A stretch of 21,684 bases of DNA, from the NCBI GenBank assembly GCA_017995875.1, contig JAGOIB010000026.1, positions 1-21,684 on the forward strand. The letters are read 5' to 3'. Of this stretch, positions 7,587 through 16,842 are shown piece after piece. Made by a program: the position numbers and the translations under genes. The stretch is from Saprospiraceae bacterium (GTDB lineage: Bacteria > Bacteroidota > Bacteroidia > Chitinophagales > Saprospiraceae). The first letter of the stretch is position 1; the number at the start of each line of letters is the position of its first letter. The notes beneath the pieces were generated by a model, which did not search any database, was not told where the DNA came from, and worked only from the letters and a program-made list of their open reading frames with translations.

Positions 7587-8887
7587 AGGCAGTCCATATC
7601 CTAAGGCGCCTTTTACTGTTAGTCTTCCTGTCCTGTGGGTTTATTTCGCTTACTTCAGCCTATTTCATAGTAAAATTTCAACTATTTACAGATAGCCAGC
7701 TATTCTTAATTACTTATTTTGGTTATGGCTGCATTCCCCTAATGTTGTTATTCTATAAGCCAAGTCTTTTTAAGGACATCCCCATGCACATGGGTTTATT
7801 GTTGCTGACCTTTTTTGGTTATAGCATCTTCCTTGCGATTGCAGGATTATTATCCGGTAATCAAATAGCCACCTGGCTTGTCGATTCTGTAACGTTTACT
7901 GCTTTTTCAGGATTTATATTTTTGGGCACATCAAAGGCATTCTGGGAAGATTTTCAAAAATTTGGATTTTACTTTTTTATTGCAGCTATAGCCGTCAATA
8001 TACAGGCAACTACAATGATTAAGGTCAATTACTGGCTACAGGAAGATAACCTCTTGAATTTTAAGGGGGGAGAAAGAATCACACGCTCTATTGTTGGTTA
8101 TAGGACACAGTTTAGCCAATCTTTCTGGCCATTGTTTTTATTGACATTAAACCCTAAAAACAGGCTTAGGTTGTTCTTTATATTGGCAGCAGTTCTATTC
8201 CTGCTATTGCAACAAATCATTTTTCAAAAACGAGGCCCTACGGTTCGGATTTTATTCTTTATTGGTTGTTTTATATACCTGGCATGGAAAAACAAGGAGT
8301 ATGGAATTTCAACCGTCAAGTTACTTAGAGGAGTTGGCCTCTTTCTGGTCTTCTCCATTTTGACCTTCGTAGCATTTAAACAATATCTGCCAGCTGATCT
8401 GCTTCGTAAACAGTATGAAGCGCTTGTGAACAGATTTGAAGGAGACGTGGGGAATGCCAATATTAAATATACGGAAGGTGCTTTAGGGGTTTTTACTTCT
8501 GAAAACGAGCGTGTGAGAGAGGTGGGGATGATGCTGCGATCCCTTGATGTGAAACAAATAGTTGTGGGCAAGGGATTTGGTGGCAAATACAAGGATATCG
8601 AAATTCTAAAAAAGGAAAGAGATGCAACCCATATTGGTGTTTTCAATTTCATGCTTAAGGGTGGTATCGTTTATCTTTTTTTATTCGCTTTACTGATAGC
8701 ATCATTGTGGATAAAGCGAAAGCTCTATTATCAAGATAGGGACACCTTAGTTTGCTTTTTAATTTTTCTCGGAATGACTATTTTTCTATTTGCAGAAGGG
8801 TGGTTTTATTACAGAGGCCAGGTGTATGACCTAATGTTATACGGTGTAGTGATCGGCCAATTGATTGTTGTTAAGGGCCATAGGTAG
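7583..8887 (+). CDS. wzy: Wzy-type O-antigen/polysaccharide polymerase
   Basis: A 434-residue, very hydrophobic protein with about ten membrane segments and a long hydrophilic loop at about 275-355. The loop carries features of O-antigen ligase/polymerase proteins: RFEGDVGNA, then VVGKGFGG at 327-334 and a histidine (THIGVFNFMLKGG, His350) before the next helix. Wzy joins flipped repeat units at the periplasmic face. Polymerases have almost no conserved sequence, so the call depends on topology, these loop residues and the ATGA junction with the flippase. A ligase is less likely given the position inside the synthesis operon. Confidence 0.75.
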   Translation: MKAVHILRRLLLLVFLSCGFISLTSAYFIVKFQLFTDSQLFLITYFGYGCIPLMLLFYKPSLFKDIPMHMGLLLLTFFGYSIFLAIAGLLSGNQIATWLVDSVTFTAFSGFIFLGTSKAFWEDFQKFGFYFFIAAIAVNIQATTMIKVNYWLQEDNLLNFKGGERITRSIVGYRTQFSQSFWPLFLLTLNPKNRLRLFFILAAVLFLLLQQIIFQKRGPTVRILFFIGCFIYLAWKNKEYGISTVKLLRGVGLFLVFSILTFVAFKQYLPADLLRKQYEALVNRFEGDVGNANIKYTEGALGVFTSENERVREVGMMLRSLDVKQIVVGKGFGGKYKDIEILKKERDATHIGVFNFMLKGGIVYLFLFALLIASLWIKRKLYYQDRDTLVCFLIFLGMTIFLFAEGWFYYRGQVYDLMLYGVVIGQLIVVKGHR

Positions 8888-9839
8888 TATTCGTTTGAAA
8901 CCGGATTCGAATATTGAATTTACAGTCTTTACCCCTGTCTACAACGGGGCAAATACCATCAATAGGGTATATAAATCCCTTTTGCAGCAGACATTTATTG
9001 ATTTTGAGTGGTTGGTGATCGATGATGGTTCAACAGATCATATAGCCGATATCATCAGGGAAATGATGGATGAAAATAGGCTCAGGATCCGTTTCCATCG
9101 TCAAAAGAATATGCATAAGTTTTTCACCTTGCAGGAAGCAATATCAATGGCCGAAGGAAAATTTTTCCTGATTGCTGATGCAGATGATGCATTTGCACCA
9201 AACACCCTTGAAAGGCTAATTAGCACATTTTATGAGGTGCCTAAAGCTGTTCAGGAAACTCTCGTGGGAGTGAACTGCCTGTGTAAAAACGTAAAAGGTG
9301 AGATCATTGGAGACCGGTATCCTAAACATTTAATGATTTCTGACCATAGTGAAATGCATCACAGATATAATGTAAAAGGTGAAAAATGGGGAATGCAACG
9401 CACAGAGGTTTTACGAAAATTCCGCTTTTCCAATGAATACTTTAACAATGGATATATACCTGAAAACATTCTTTGGAGTAGAATCGCAAATGCCGGATAT
9501 AAAATTGTTTTTATAAATGAGCCATTGAGGACTTATCACAACGAGGGTGTCAGAAAATCTATAACTACCACAGGAAAGGAAAATAGGAAAACGAACAGCT
9601 TTGGATGTATGCATGACATGAAGGCGACACTCAATACCCAAATGAAGTATTTTGCCCATGACCCGCTTTATTTTCTAAAAGCAACTATCCTTTATATGGA
9701 GGCTTCCGGGTTCCAGAAATTATCAATAGCGGAGCAAGTACACAGCCTTAAATGGCCGGCGCTCCTGCTTTACTGGGCGATGTATCCTTTCAGCTTGCCG
9801 CTGTTGTGGTACAGGAGAAACCGATCACCAGTAAAATGA
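8865..9839 (+). CDS. Family 2 (GT-A) glycosyltransferase
   Basis: Up to 324 residues. Classic GT2 landmarks are VFTPVYNGANTI (21-32), WLVIDDGSTD (49-58) and the metal-binding LIADADDAFAPNTL (102-115). A C-terminal hydrophobic segment (ALLLYWAMYPFSLPLLW) with a basic tail suggests membrane contact. There is no ATG upstream of the first motif. A stop directly precedes 8865, leaving TTG at 8865, 8868 or 8895 as starts; TTG 8895 would avoid overlap with wzy and give MKPDSNIEFTVFTP. Its stop overlaps the next ATG (ATGA at 9836). It is a cytoplasmic-face sugar transferase; donor unknown. Confidence 0.9.
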   Translation: MLLRAIGSIRLKPDSNIEFTVFTPVYNGANTINRVYKSLLQQTFIDFEWLVIDDGSTDHIADIIREMMDENRLRIRFHRQKNMHKFFTLQEAISMAEGKFFLIADADDAFAPNTLERLISTFYEVPKAVQETLVGVNCLCKNVKGEIIGDRYPKHLMISDHSEMHHRYNVKGEKWGMQRTEVLRKFRFSNEYFNNGYIPENILWSRIANAGYKIVFINEPLRTYHNEGVRKSITTTGKENRKTNSFGCMHDMKATLNTQMKYFAHDPLYFLKATILYMEASGFQKLSIAEQVHSLKWPALLLYWAMYPFSLPLLWYRRNRSPVK

Positions 9840-11107
9840 GCAAAGTAGAACAATCGCGTTATAGCGGGACCGGGCCAATGTCAAGCACCGTAATTGCTTT
9901 AATTCCGTATTCCTATCCAGGTGGAACAGCAGCATCCTTACGTGTATATAATTTTGTAGAAGGGCTGGTAGCTAATGGGCAAAAGGTGCATGTAGTTTCC
10001 TTCTATCATATGCCATCCAGACGCTTGAAGATAGATGACTACAATGCACAAAATGTATCAGAATACTTCATTTTTCCAGGTAGGAATGAGCTCCAGTTTA
10101 AAAACCTCTTCTACTACAGGTCAAAAGTGTCAAAATCATTTTGCGAAATAGTACAACGGATTACGAGCAAGGAAAAAGTACAGTTGGTGTACATATATGA
10201 TGGCACGAGTTATGCTTATTTCAATGCGGTCACCAAATTAGTACAGCAATTGAAAATTCCGATGACATTTGATATCACAGAGCTACGTGATTCAAACTAC
10301 TCGCTACGAACGTTCTTGTTTGCCAAAGACATAACTTTTAAAGGAAAATTAAGCAACTTGCTTTTATTCCCCGATTATTATTCAGGGAAAAAAGCAATCT
10401 TAAAACGGGCTGCTTTCTTCATTAGTATTTCGACTTCACTGAAGAAGTATCTTGAGGTTTATGGTAAGCCAGTTATTATTCTGCCTGGATTTGAACGATT
10501 TGCCGGTCCTCCCGGCAAGCCGAATCCTATGGACAAAGTGACCTTATTATATGTGGGAAGTTTAATTGAACGCGATGCTCCGAAAACACTGAAGTTGGTC
10601 GTTCAAGAGGTATTGGATCATCATGACCATGTTGAAGTGAAATTTATTGGGAGATATGGAGCTTCCATAAACGGAAAGAAATTGGTAGAAGAACTGCAAA
10701 ACAGGTACGGTGCTCAAATTGTAAGCTTAGGGCAGGTTCGCGAAGACATGATGGCATCTGAATTGATGCTTGCTGACATACTAGTGTTATGCAGAAAGGA
10801 TTCATTAGAAGAAAGATGTGCTTTTCCAACAAGGTTAGCTGAATACCTGGCTTTGCGGAAGGCAATACTTGTATCCCCAATTGGAGATATTCCTTTGTAT
10901 TTGGAGGATGGAAAGGATGTCGGATTTGTGGGTGTGGATGATAGCGGTAGATTAAGTGATAGCTCAAGAGGTACAATCCAAAGAATCATTTTGGATGAAG
11001 ACTTTAGAGAGAAAATGGCGGAGAATGGAAATAGGAAAGGGAAACGCTATTTTGATAATATCCGGAATGCTGAAGAGGTGTTAAAACAGGTTCAACACCA
11101 GTCATAA
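9836..11107 (+). CDS. GT4-like (GT-B fold) glycosyltransferase
   Basis: A 423-residue protein if started at ATG 9836, which forms an ATGA overlap with the previous stop. A further in-frame start upstream (9752) would run deep into the GT2 gene and is rejected; ATG 9878 is possible. The N-terminal domain has IALIPYSYPGGTAASLRVYNF, a typical donor/acceptor loop of GT4 enzymes. The C-terminal domain begins with VTLLYVGSLIERDAPKTL and contains CAFPTRLAEYLALRKAILVS (from residue 328) and GDIPLYLEDG. The second acidic position of the usual EX7E pair is not obvious, so it is a divergent family member. Its stop and the next start share one base (TAATG). Confidence 0.8.
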   Translation: MSKVEQSRYSGTGPMSSTVIALIPYSYPGGTAASLRVYNFVEGLVANGQKVHVVSFYHMPSRRLKIDDYNAQNVSEYFIFPGRNELQFKNLFYYRSKVSKSFCEIVQRITSKEKVQLVYIYDGTSYAYFNAVTKLVQQLKIPMTFDITELRDSNYSLRTFLFAKDITFKGKLSNLLLFPDYYSGKKAILKRAAFFISISTSLKKYLEVYGKPVIILPGFERFAGPPGKPNPMDKVTLLYVGSLIERDAPKTLKLVVQEVLDHHDHVEVKFIGRYGASINGKKLVEELQNRYGAQIVSLGQVREDMMASELMLADILVLCRKDSLEERCAFPTRLAEYLALRKAILVSPIGDIPLYLEDGKDVGFVGVDDSGRLSDSSRGTIQRIILDEDFREKMAENGNRKGKRYFDNIRNAEEVLKQVQHQS

Positions 11108-12645
11108 TGCTAAGAACCTGGGCATGGACATGTGTTTTGATTTCCATCATGATTTTAGTTTCCTGTAGAACAACCGGCAACAGCCGGACCTTGTATTTGA
11201 ATAGTGAATCATTGGTTGGTTTGGATGTTGTTCCGATAATTGAGGAAGCCATTAGAAGCGGCGTTAAAGATATCAGGTTTTCATCTGGATCATTTCGTAT
11301 CGAATCCTTACTGGAAATAGAGAATGCAGAAAACATCAGGATGGTTGGCAAGCAATCGCAACTTAACCTGTATTCGCTTCCATCGGAACCTGGCCCGGCT
11401 ATAATTAAACTATTTAATGTCAGGCATGTCACGCTGAAAAATATTTCATTGAATAGCAACAGGCAACTTTTCACCACAAATCGACTCCTGCATTCAATAT
11501 TTATTTATAACAGTAGTCATTTGGTATTTAAAAACATAAACCTACTCAACAGTCTTGGTGATGGGATGCAGATAGCTGCTGATGTAAACCGGCAAGAGGT
11601 TTTAAGCAGGGATATCGTTATACAAAATTGTAACACTACAAATTCTTTGCGAAATGGGCTAAGTCTCATTCATTGTTCTGATATCAGGATTGATCACTCG
11701 AGTTATAATATGAGTAATGGCACCCCACCTGAAGCAGGCATAGATATTGAGCCCGACGAAGACAATGTAAGACCTGGTGTCTATAATGTGAGCATTAAAA
11801 ATGTTGAAATCCTGGGTAATAAGGGAAATGGGATAGCCATTCCGTATATAGGTGTTCCGGAAAATATAACAATAGAGGATTGCGATATTTCTCAAAATGG
11901 CAGCGGTATATACACATGTGGTAAGAATATAAGCATTATTGGAAATTCCATTTCCGGAAACAGTAAATATGGGATCAACAGCATTCGTTATCCTGGTTAT
12001 AACGTTCCACCTGATTCGGTCCTAATAAAATCGAATACGATTACAGATCATCAAATGGGAATTTATTATAGAGGATTGGGAGGGTTAATTACCACGAATA
12101 CAATTTCTGATACAAGGGATGAAGGAATTGAGTTGAGAAGAGAAACAGGTTATGTAAGTACGGCCGTAGTCAGCCATAATAAGATTATGAATATCGAGGG
12201 ACAAGCTGCCATAGCATCTGATATGGACAGTCTGGAAATACTACAGAATCGAATAATGAACTGTAAGGAGAATGGTATTGCCCTTCATGCTGGTATTAAT
12301 GAAGTCAGCAGAAATGAGTTGGTGAACTGTATCGGTTACAGCATACTGGTTAATGATGCGGTCGGAAATGTAGTTGATAATACCATAAAAAGCGGAAGCA
12401 ATCATTTTATTTGGTTCAATGGATTTGAACATACAAAAACAGGTGGGATAATCGAGAGAAACAAATTGTGTACAAGCAAGCCATTGGAAGTTCCGTATAT
12501 CCTGGACACAAGTGGAAGGATACTAAAATATGCAGGCAATACATTGAAGGTACCGGATACGGACAAAAACCTGGTTTTGTTGAAAAGCAAACCTGCCATA
12601 TTTAGTGATAGAAAGGATCGGGTAAAAATAGCGAATGAAGAGTAA
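11107..12645 (+). CDS. Right-handed parallel beta-helix lipoprotein (pectate-lyase-like fold)
   Basis: A 512-residue protein. Residues 1-20 form a lipoprotein signal peptide ending in the lipobox LVSC (Cys20). The following RTTGNS lacks the K-D/E-D/E or QANDE-type export signal of surface lipoproteins of this phylum, so a periplasmic-facing location is inferred. From about 100 to 470 there are many rungs of the Beta_helix/NosD type (NVRHVTLKNISL, SRDIVIQNCN, NVSIKNVEILGNKGNGI, ENITIEDCDISQNGSGIYT). PEAGIDIEP at 208-216 is a conserved acidic loop that I associate with beta-helix carbohydrate lyases and epimerases. Such a protein in a Wzx/Wzy operon could cut, epimerise or guide the polymer. 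Activity is unproven: the fold is well supported, the function is not. Confidence 0.8.
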   Translation: MLRTWAWTCVLISIMILVSCRTTGNSRTLYLNSESLVGLDVVPIIEEAIRSGVKDIRFSSGSFRIESLLEIENAENIRMVGKQSQLNLYSLPSEPGPAIIKLFNVRHVTLKNISLNSNRQLFTTNRLLHSIFIYNSSHLVFKNINLLNSLGDGMQIAADVNRQEVLSRDIVIQNCNTTNSLRNGLSLIHCSDIRIDHSSYNMSNGTPPEAGIDIEPDEDNVRPGVYNVSIKNVEILGNKGNGIAIPYIGVPENITIEDCDISQNGSGIYTCGKNISIIGNSISGNSKYGINSIRYPGYNVPPDSVLIKSNTITDHQMGIYYRGLGGLITTNTISDTRDEGIELRRETGYVSTAVVSHNKIMNIEGQAAIASDMDSLEILQNRIMNCKENGIALHAGINEVSRNELVNCIGYSILVNDAVGNVVDNTIKSGSNHFIWFNGFEHTKTGGIIERNKLCTSKPLEVPYILDTSGRILKYAGNTLKVPDTDKNLVLLKSKPAIFSDRKDRVKIANEE

Positions 12646-13765
12646 CAGGGAACCCATCAAGATTCTTTTTATCACGCACAGTTTAGGTTCCGGTGGGGCT
12701 GAGAAAGTCTTTCAACTATTAATGAATAATCTCGATAGGCGTAGATTTCAGGTACAGTGTATACTAATCAATCGGGTGCAGCACAATGCTTTTCTTAAGG
12801 ACGATATAGTACTCCATGAATTACATGCCTCAAGTACGATAAGGGCAATAGGAAAGATCAGGAAAGTAATTAAGAAACGTAAACCTGATTTGGTGGTAGG
12901 TACTGTATCACCCGTAAATCTATTAATGCCTATCATAAAAATCTCCCTACCACGTAAGCATCGCCCTTCCTTTATAAACAGGGAAAGCACATTGATGAGT
13001 TACCTTGTAGAAGAAGGAAGTATTAAAAATGTTTTGATTAAGACCTGGACCAGATTATTCTATTCGCACTATGCCAGGATCATTTGTCAGAGTAATGATA
13101 TATGCAATGACCTGATCAATAATTTCTATGTTGATAAGCTAAAATTGACACTTATTAATAATCCCATGGAGCGTTCTGAAGTACCGAAAATACGATCAGG
13201 AAAAAACCAGAGAATAAAAATCATTACAGTAGGTAGGTTGAGACCCGAAAAGGGATATGATAGGCTCCTGGATATCATCAAAGCATTTGATAACAGAGCT
13301 AAACATGATTTCTTGTATCATGTTGTAGGAGATTTCCACACTCCTGAAATAGAGGAGAGGATTATGCGGAAAGTAAACGAACTGGGGCTGATGGATAGAA
13401 TCGTATTCCATGGACATATGGATACACCTATGGACGAACTACAGAATAGCGATTTATTTTTGCAGGGCTCGTATTTTGAAGGCTTTCCGAATGCGGTGCT
13501 CGAAAGTTGTGCCGCTGGTGTCCCTGTTGTAGCATATGATGTCCCGGGTGGCACGAAGGAAATCATCAGGCATGGATTTAATGGATACCTGGTAGAAGAC
13601 AATAATGTTGATGAGTTTGTTGATAAAATGTTGCTGGCTCTTGAAACACAATGGAATCCTCTGAATATGGCGGAAGATATCCATCAACGTTTTGGACAGG
13701 AAAAAATATTGGAACAATACCAGAATTTGTTTCTGGATGTTTTTTTTCAAAAAAGTAATCAGTAA
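12635..13765 (+). CDS. GT4 family glycosyltransferase
   Basis: A 376-residue GT-B enzyme. It shows FITHSLGSGGAEKVF (12-26), the glycine-rich loop of GT4 N-domains, then IKIITVGRLRPEKGYDRLLD at the start of the C-domain. The retaining-GT EX7E motif is intact: EGFPNAVLE with Glu282 and Glu290, followed by AAGVPVVAYDVPGG and HGFNGYLV. It would transfer a hexose-type sugar to the growing lipid-linked unit with retention of configuration. ATG 12635 overlaps the beta-helix gene by 11 bases. A 39-base spacer follows before asnB, one of the longer gaps in this part of the operon. Confidence 0.92.
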   Translation: MKSNREPIKILFITHSLGSGGAEKVFQLLMNNLDRRRFQVQCILINRVQHNAFLKDDIVLHELHASSTIRAIGKIRKVIKKRKPDLVVGTVSPVNLLMPIIKISLPRKHRPSFINRESTLMSYLVEEGSIKNVLIKTWTRLFYSHYARIICQSNDICNDLINNFYVDKLKLTLINNPMERSEVPKIRSGKNQRIKIITVGRLRPEKGYDRLLDIIKAFDNRAKHDFLYHVVGDFHTPEIEERIMRKVNELGLMDRIVFHGHMDTPMDELQNSDLFLQGSYFEGFPNAVLESCAAGVPVVAYDVPGGTKEIIRHGFNGYLVEDNNVDEFVDKMLLALETQWNPLNMAEDIHQRFGQEKILEQYQNLFLDVFFQKSNQ

Positions 13766-13804
13766 GTAAAGTTGCAAGTAATTTATTGTTAAGTATAAAA
13801 TGGA

Positions 13805-15724
13805 ATGTGTAGGATAGCAGGTCTTTGGAATATGAATCAGTCTGGCAATGTAGACAGCAATGTACTTCATCGGATGAGGGATTCGATGACCTATGGCGGC
13901 CCTGATGCTTCAGGATTGTACGTTGATCAGACTACTACTTTAGGATTAGGACATAGGAGACTTGCCGTCATAGATCTGTCTCCTGAGGCCAATCAACCGT
14001 TTTCATACAAGCATTTCCGTCTTGTATACAATGGAGAAATTTATAACTATCAGGATGTGCGGGCTGAACTCGTACAATCAGGGCATAGCTTCAGAACCAA
14101 TTCAGACACAGAAGTAATCCTGCACGCATGGGAGCAATGGGGAATGGCATCGCTTGAAAAATTCAGGGGGATGTTTGCCATGGCCCTTTGGGATGAACAG
14201 GAGGAACGCCTTACCCTCTGCAGAGATCGTGTAGGTGTGAAGCCATTGTATTGGTACAAGAAAAACGACCTGTTTATGTTTGCCTCTGAGTTAAAGGCAT
14301 TTCATCAGCATCCTGCATTTGACAAGACAATCAATCAAGCTTCTATTCCTGGATTTTTGAAGCATGGGTATATCCAACATCCAATGACCATATACCAATA
14401 TGCCCATAAATTGGAACCAGGGTCTGTCATGACAGTTTCCGGTTCAGGGGCTTTTGAAATAAAGAAGTATTGGAGCCTTAAACAGATTTATAATACAGTT
14501 AATCTTACTACAAAATCGGATACCGTACTGATTGAGGAATGTGAATCGATCCTAACAGAAAGTTTTATGTTGCGCATGGTCGCTGATGTCCCAGTTGGTG
14601 TTTTTTTAAGCGGTGGTATCGATTCGTCTCTTGTGGCTGCACTTATACAGCGAAATAGTCCATCCTCTTTGAAGACCTATACAATTGGATTTAACGAAAA
14701 GGAATACAACGAGGCCGAACACGCAAAAAGAATAGCAGAGCATCTCGGGACTGACCATCACGAAGTGTATTGTGGAGAGGATGAGTTTTCCGAAATACTC
14801 CGTGATTATTTCTATATCTACGACGAACCCTTCGGCGATAATTCAGGGATACCAACGTTTTTAGTTTCGAAGCTAGCCAGGAAGGATGTGACAGTTTCCC
14901 TTTCGGCTGACGGTGGAGATGAAATATTTGCAGGATATCTCAAATATTCTGCAAACCACCTATATTTTAAACGCCTCTCGAAAATCCCGGGCTGGACCAG
15001 AGACATTATGGCCGGAACGATTGAAGCTATAGGACACGACCGGGCCATTCAATTATTAAATCGCTTACCGCTTACATCTGGAATTGGAAATTTAGAATGG
15101 CGTCTCACGAAAATAGTAAATGCGATTAAGGCGAGAAATCCGGTTGAATTTCAAAATTTGATTTCATCCTATATGTCCGATAAGCGGATTGCTGAACTTA
15201 TCTACAATCCAATAATTGAACAAAACAACCAAGGTGATTGGAAGCAGCGCAATCATATGGTCTATGGTTTATTGGGCGCCATGGACATTACCACGTATCT
15301 GGAAGGAGATATACTGACTAAAGTTGACAGGGCTACCATGCAGAATGCCCTTGAAGCTCGTGAGCCCTTCCTGGATCAGCATATCATTGAATTTGCCATG
15401 TCGCTTCCGGATAATCTCAAAATCCGGGAAGGTGAAACAAAATGGATACTGAGACAGATTCTTTATAAATATGTTCCGAAAGAATTACTGGACAGACCTA
15501 AACAGGGTTTTGCTATTCCAACAAAAAAATGGCTTCACACAATTCTTTCTCAGGAGCTGGATGGCATCTACCTCGATACTGATTTTGTAGCTGCTTTTCA
15601 TTTTCAACCGGACACATTAAAGCAGATCATTGTCAACTTTAAAACAAATGCCAAACGACAGGAAAATCCTTACCTGGTCTGGTTTCTCTATTGCTTGTAC
15701 GGATGGTATCGTAAATGGTGTTGA
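13805..15724 (+). CDS. asnB: Glutamine-dependent asparagine synthase-like amidotransferase (AsnB family)
   Basis: A 639-residue, full-length class II amidotransferase. Met1 is followed by Cys2 (MCRIAGLWN), the N-terminal nucleophile that releases ammonia from glutamine; GLGHRRLAVIDLS, YNGEIYNY and SDTEV complete the glutaminase domain. The synthetase domain has the PP-loop SGGIDS (269-274) and LSADGGDEIFAGY. In primary metabolism AsnB makes asparagine, but copies inside glycan clusters (WbpS-like) are thought to amidate uronic acids or attach amino groups to sugar carboxylates. The second reading is favoured by context and would fit a nonulosonic acid or other acidic sugar as acceptor. It overlaps the following GT4 gene by 10 bases. 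Confidence 0.9.
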   Translation: MCRIAGLWNMNQSGNVDSNVLHRMRDSMTYGGPDASGLYVDQTTTLGLGHRRLAVIDLSPEANQPFSYKHFRLVYNGEIYNYQDVRAELVQSGHSFRTNSDTEVILHAWEQWGMASLEKFRGMFAMALWDEQEERLTLCRDRVGVKPLYWYKKNDLFMFASELKAFHQHPAFDKTINQASIPGFLKHGYIQHPMTIYQYAHKLEPGSVMTVSGSGAFEIKKYWSLKQIYNTVNLTTKSDTVLIEECESILTESFMLRMVADVPVGVFLSGGIDSSLVAALIQRNSPSSLKTYTIGFNEKEYNEAEHAKRIAEHLGTDHHEVYCGEDEFSEILRDYFYIYDEPFGDNSGIPTFLVSKLARKDVTVSLSADGGDEIFAGYLKYSANHLYFKRLSKIPGWTRDIMAGTIEAIGHDRAIQLLNRLPLTSGIGNLEWRLTKIVNAIKARNPVEFQNLISSYMSDKRIAELIYNPIIEQNNQGDWKQRNHMVYGLLGAMDITTYLEGDILTKVDRATMQNALEAREPFLDQHIIEFAMSLPDNLKIREGETKWILRQILYKYVPKELLDRPKQGFAIPTKKWLHTILSQELDGIYLDTDFVAAFHFQPDTLKQIIVNFKTNAKRQENPYLVWFLYCLYGWYRKWC

Positions 15725-16842
15725 AGAAACTTTTTATTGTTGTTAATGTCGAGTGGTTTTTTTTATCCCACAGGTTACCCATTGCATTAGAAGCAGTGAG
15801 AAGAAATTATGATGTGACCATCCTTGCGATTGAAGAAGAAAACCGTGGTGATGAAATCAGGCAGCATGGATTAAAATTTGTTCCATTGCCAGCCACAAGA
15901 GGAGGATCCAATGTTTTTTCCGAAATGGCTTTGTTCCGATTTTTATTTAGAATTTATCAAAGGGAAAAACCAGATATCGTTCATCATGTTGCCATCAAAC
16001 CTATTCTGTATGGATCCATTGCGGCCAGGCTCGCGCATGTACCCAGGATTGTGAATGCCATTTCAGGATTGGGCACAGTGTTTATGAGAGAGGATAGCTT
16101 TTCAATGCGTAATACGCTGATCCGACAGTTTTACAAATTTGCGATCAAAGGCAAATCCATCAGGATTATTGTACAGAATCAGGATGACCTGCAATTTGTA
16201 AGATCTATTCCAGGGATACAGCATAACCAGGTGTTTCTTATTAAAGGTTCGGGCGTTGATTTGAGCGAATTTGATTTTTCACCTCCCGTACATGAAAAAC
16301 CTCTTCAAGTGGTAATGGCATCCAGGATGTTATATGATAAAGGGATAAAGGAGCTCGTGGAAGCGGCCAGGATCATAAAGTCCGGAAACCATAGAGATGT
16401 CGAATTTATTCTTGCCGGAAAGTTGGATGCAGAAAACGTGTCGGGTATACCGGAAGAGATTTTGCTACAATGGACAGATGAAGGTGTAGTGAAGTGGGTG
16501 GGACATCAGGAGAATATTGCCGGACTCTATAGACGGTCAGCCATAGTTGTTTTGCCTTCGTATCGTGAAGGATTTCCGAAGGCACTGATTGAAGCATGTG
16601 CGATTGGCAGGCCGATTGTCACAACAGATGTTCCCGGTTGCAGAGAAGTGGTTGATCATGGTGTAAATGGATTTCTTGTAGAGAAGGAAAATGCACATGA
16701 ATTGGCGCAAGCTATTATGGTACTCTTAGAAGATCAGGGATTGCGAGAATCCATGGGATTGAAATCAAGGGCAAAAGCTGAAAAGGAATATTCCATCCAG
16801 CAAGTTGTGGAAAGGACATTTGCCATTTATGAAGGAGCGTAG
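15715..16842 (+). CDS. GT4 family glycosyltransferase (PglA/CapM-like)
   Basis: A 375-residue GT-B enzyme. The N-terminal FIVVNVEWFFLSHRLPIA, then PDIVHHVAIKPILYGSIAAR and VNAISGLGTVF, are characteristic of the subgroup that includes PglA-type transferases acting early on undecaprenyl-diphosphate-HexNAc. The C-domain has VVMASRMLYDKGIKELVEAA and an intact EX7E motif, EGFPKALIE (Glu285 and Glu293), with DVPGCREVVDHGVNGFLV. Because it sits directly before the dehydratase/reductase/initiating-transferase block, it is a good candidate for the enzyme adding the second sugar. ATG 15715 overlaps asnB by 10 bases. Confidence 0.92.
   Translation: MVLKKLFIVVNVEWFFLSHRLPIALEAVRRNYDVTILAIEEENRGDEIRQHGLKFVPLPATRGGSNVFSEMALFRFLFRIYQREKPDIVHHVAIKPILYGSIAARLAHVPRIVNAISGLGTVFMREDSFSMRNTLIRQFYKFAIKGKSIRIIVQNQDDLQFVRSIPGIQHNQVFLIKGSGVDLSEFDFSPPVHEKPLQVVMASRMLYDKGIKELVEAARIIKSGNHRDVEFILAGKLDAENVSGIPEEILLQWTDEGVVKWVGHQENIAGLYRRSAIVVLPSYREGFPKALIEACAIGRPIVTTDVPGCREVVDHGVNGFLVEKENAHELAQAIMVLLEDQGLRESMGLKSRAKAEKEYSIQQVVERTFAIYEGA

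Noticed and set aside
8224..8652. A - strand frame of 142 codons inside wzy
   Set aside because: No family features, composition typical of an antisense shadow, and the + strand encodes a coherent membrane protein.
9752..9835. A 28-codon N-terminal extension of the GT4 gene
   Set aside because: It lies fully inside the GT2 gene, has no relation to GT4 N-termini, and an ATGA junction at 9836 gives a better start.
11004..11477. A - strand frame of 157 codons across the GT4/beta-helix junction
   Set aside because: It spans two well-supported + strand genes and shows no domain or plausible start context.
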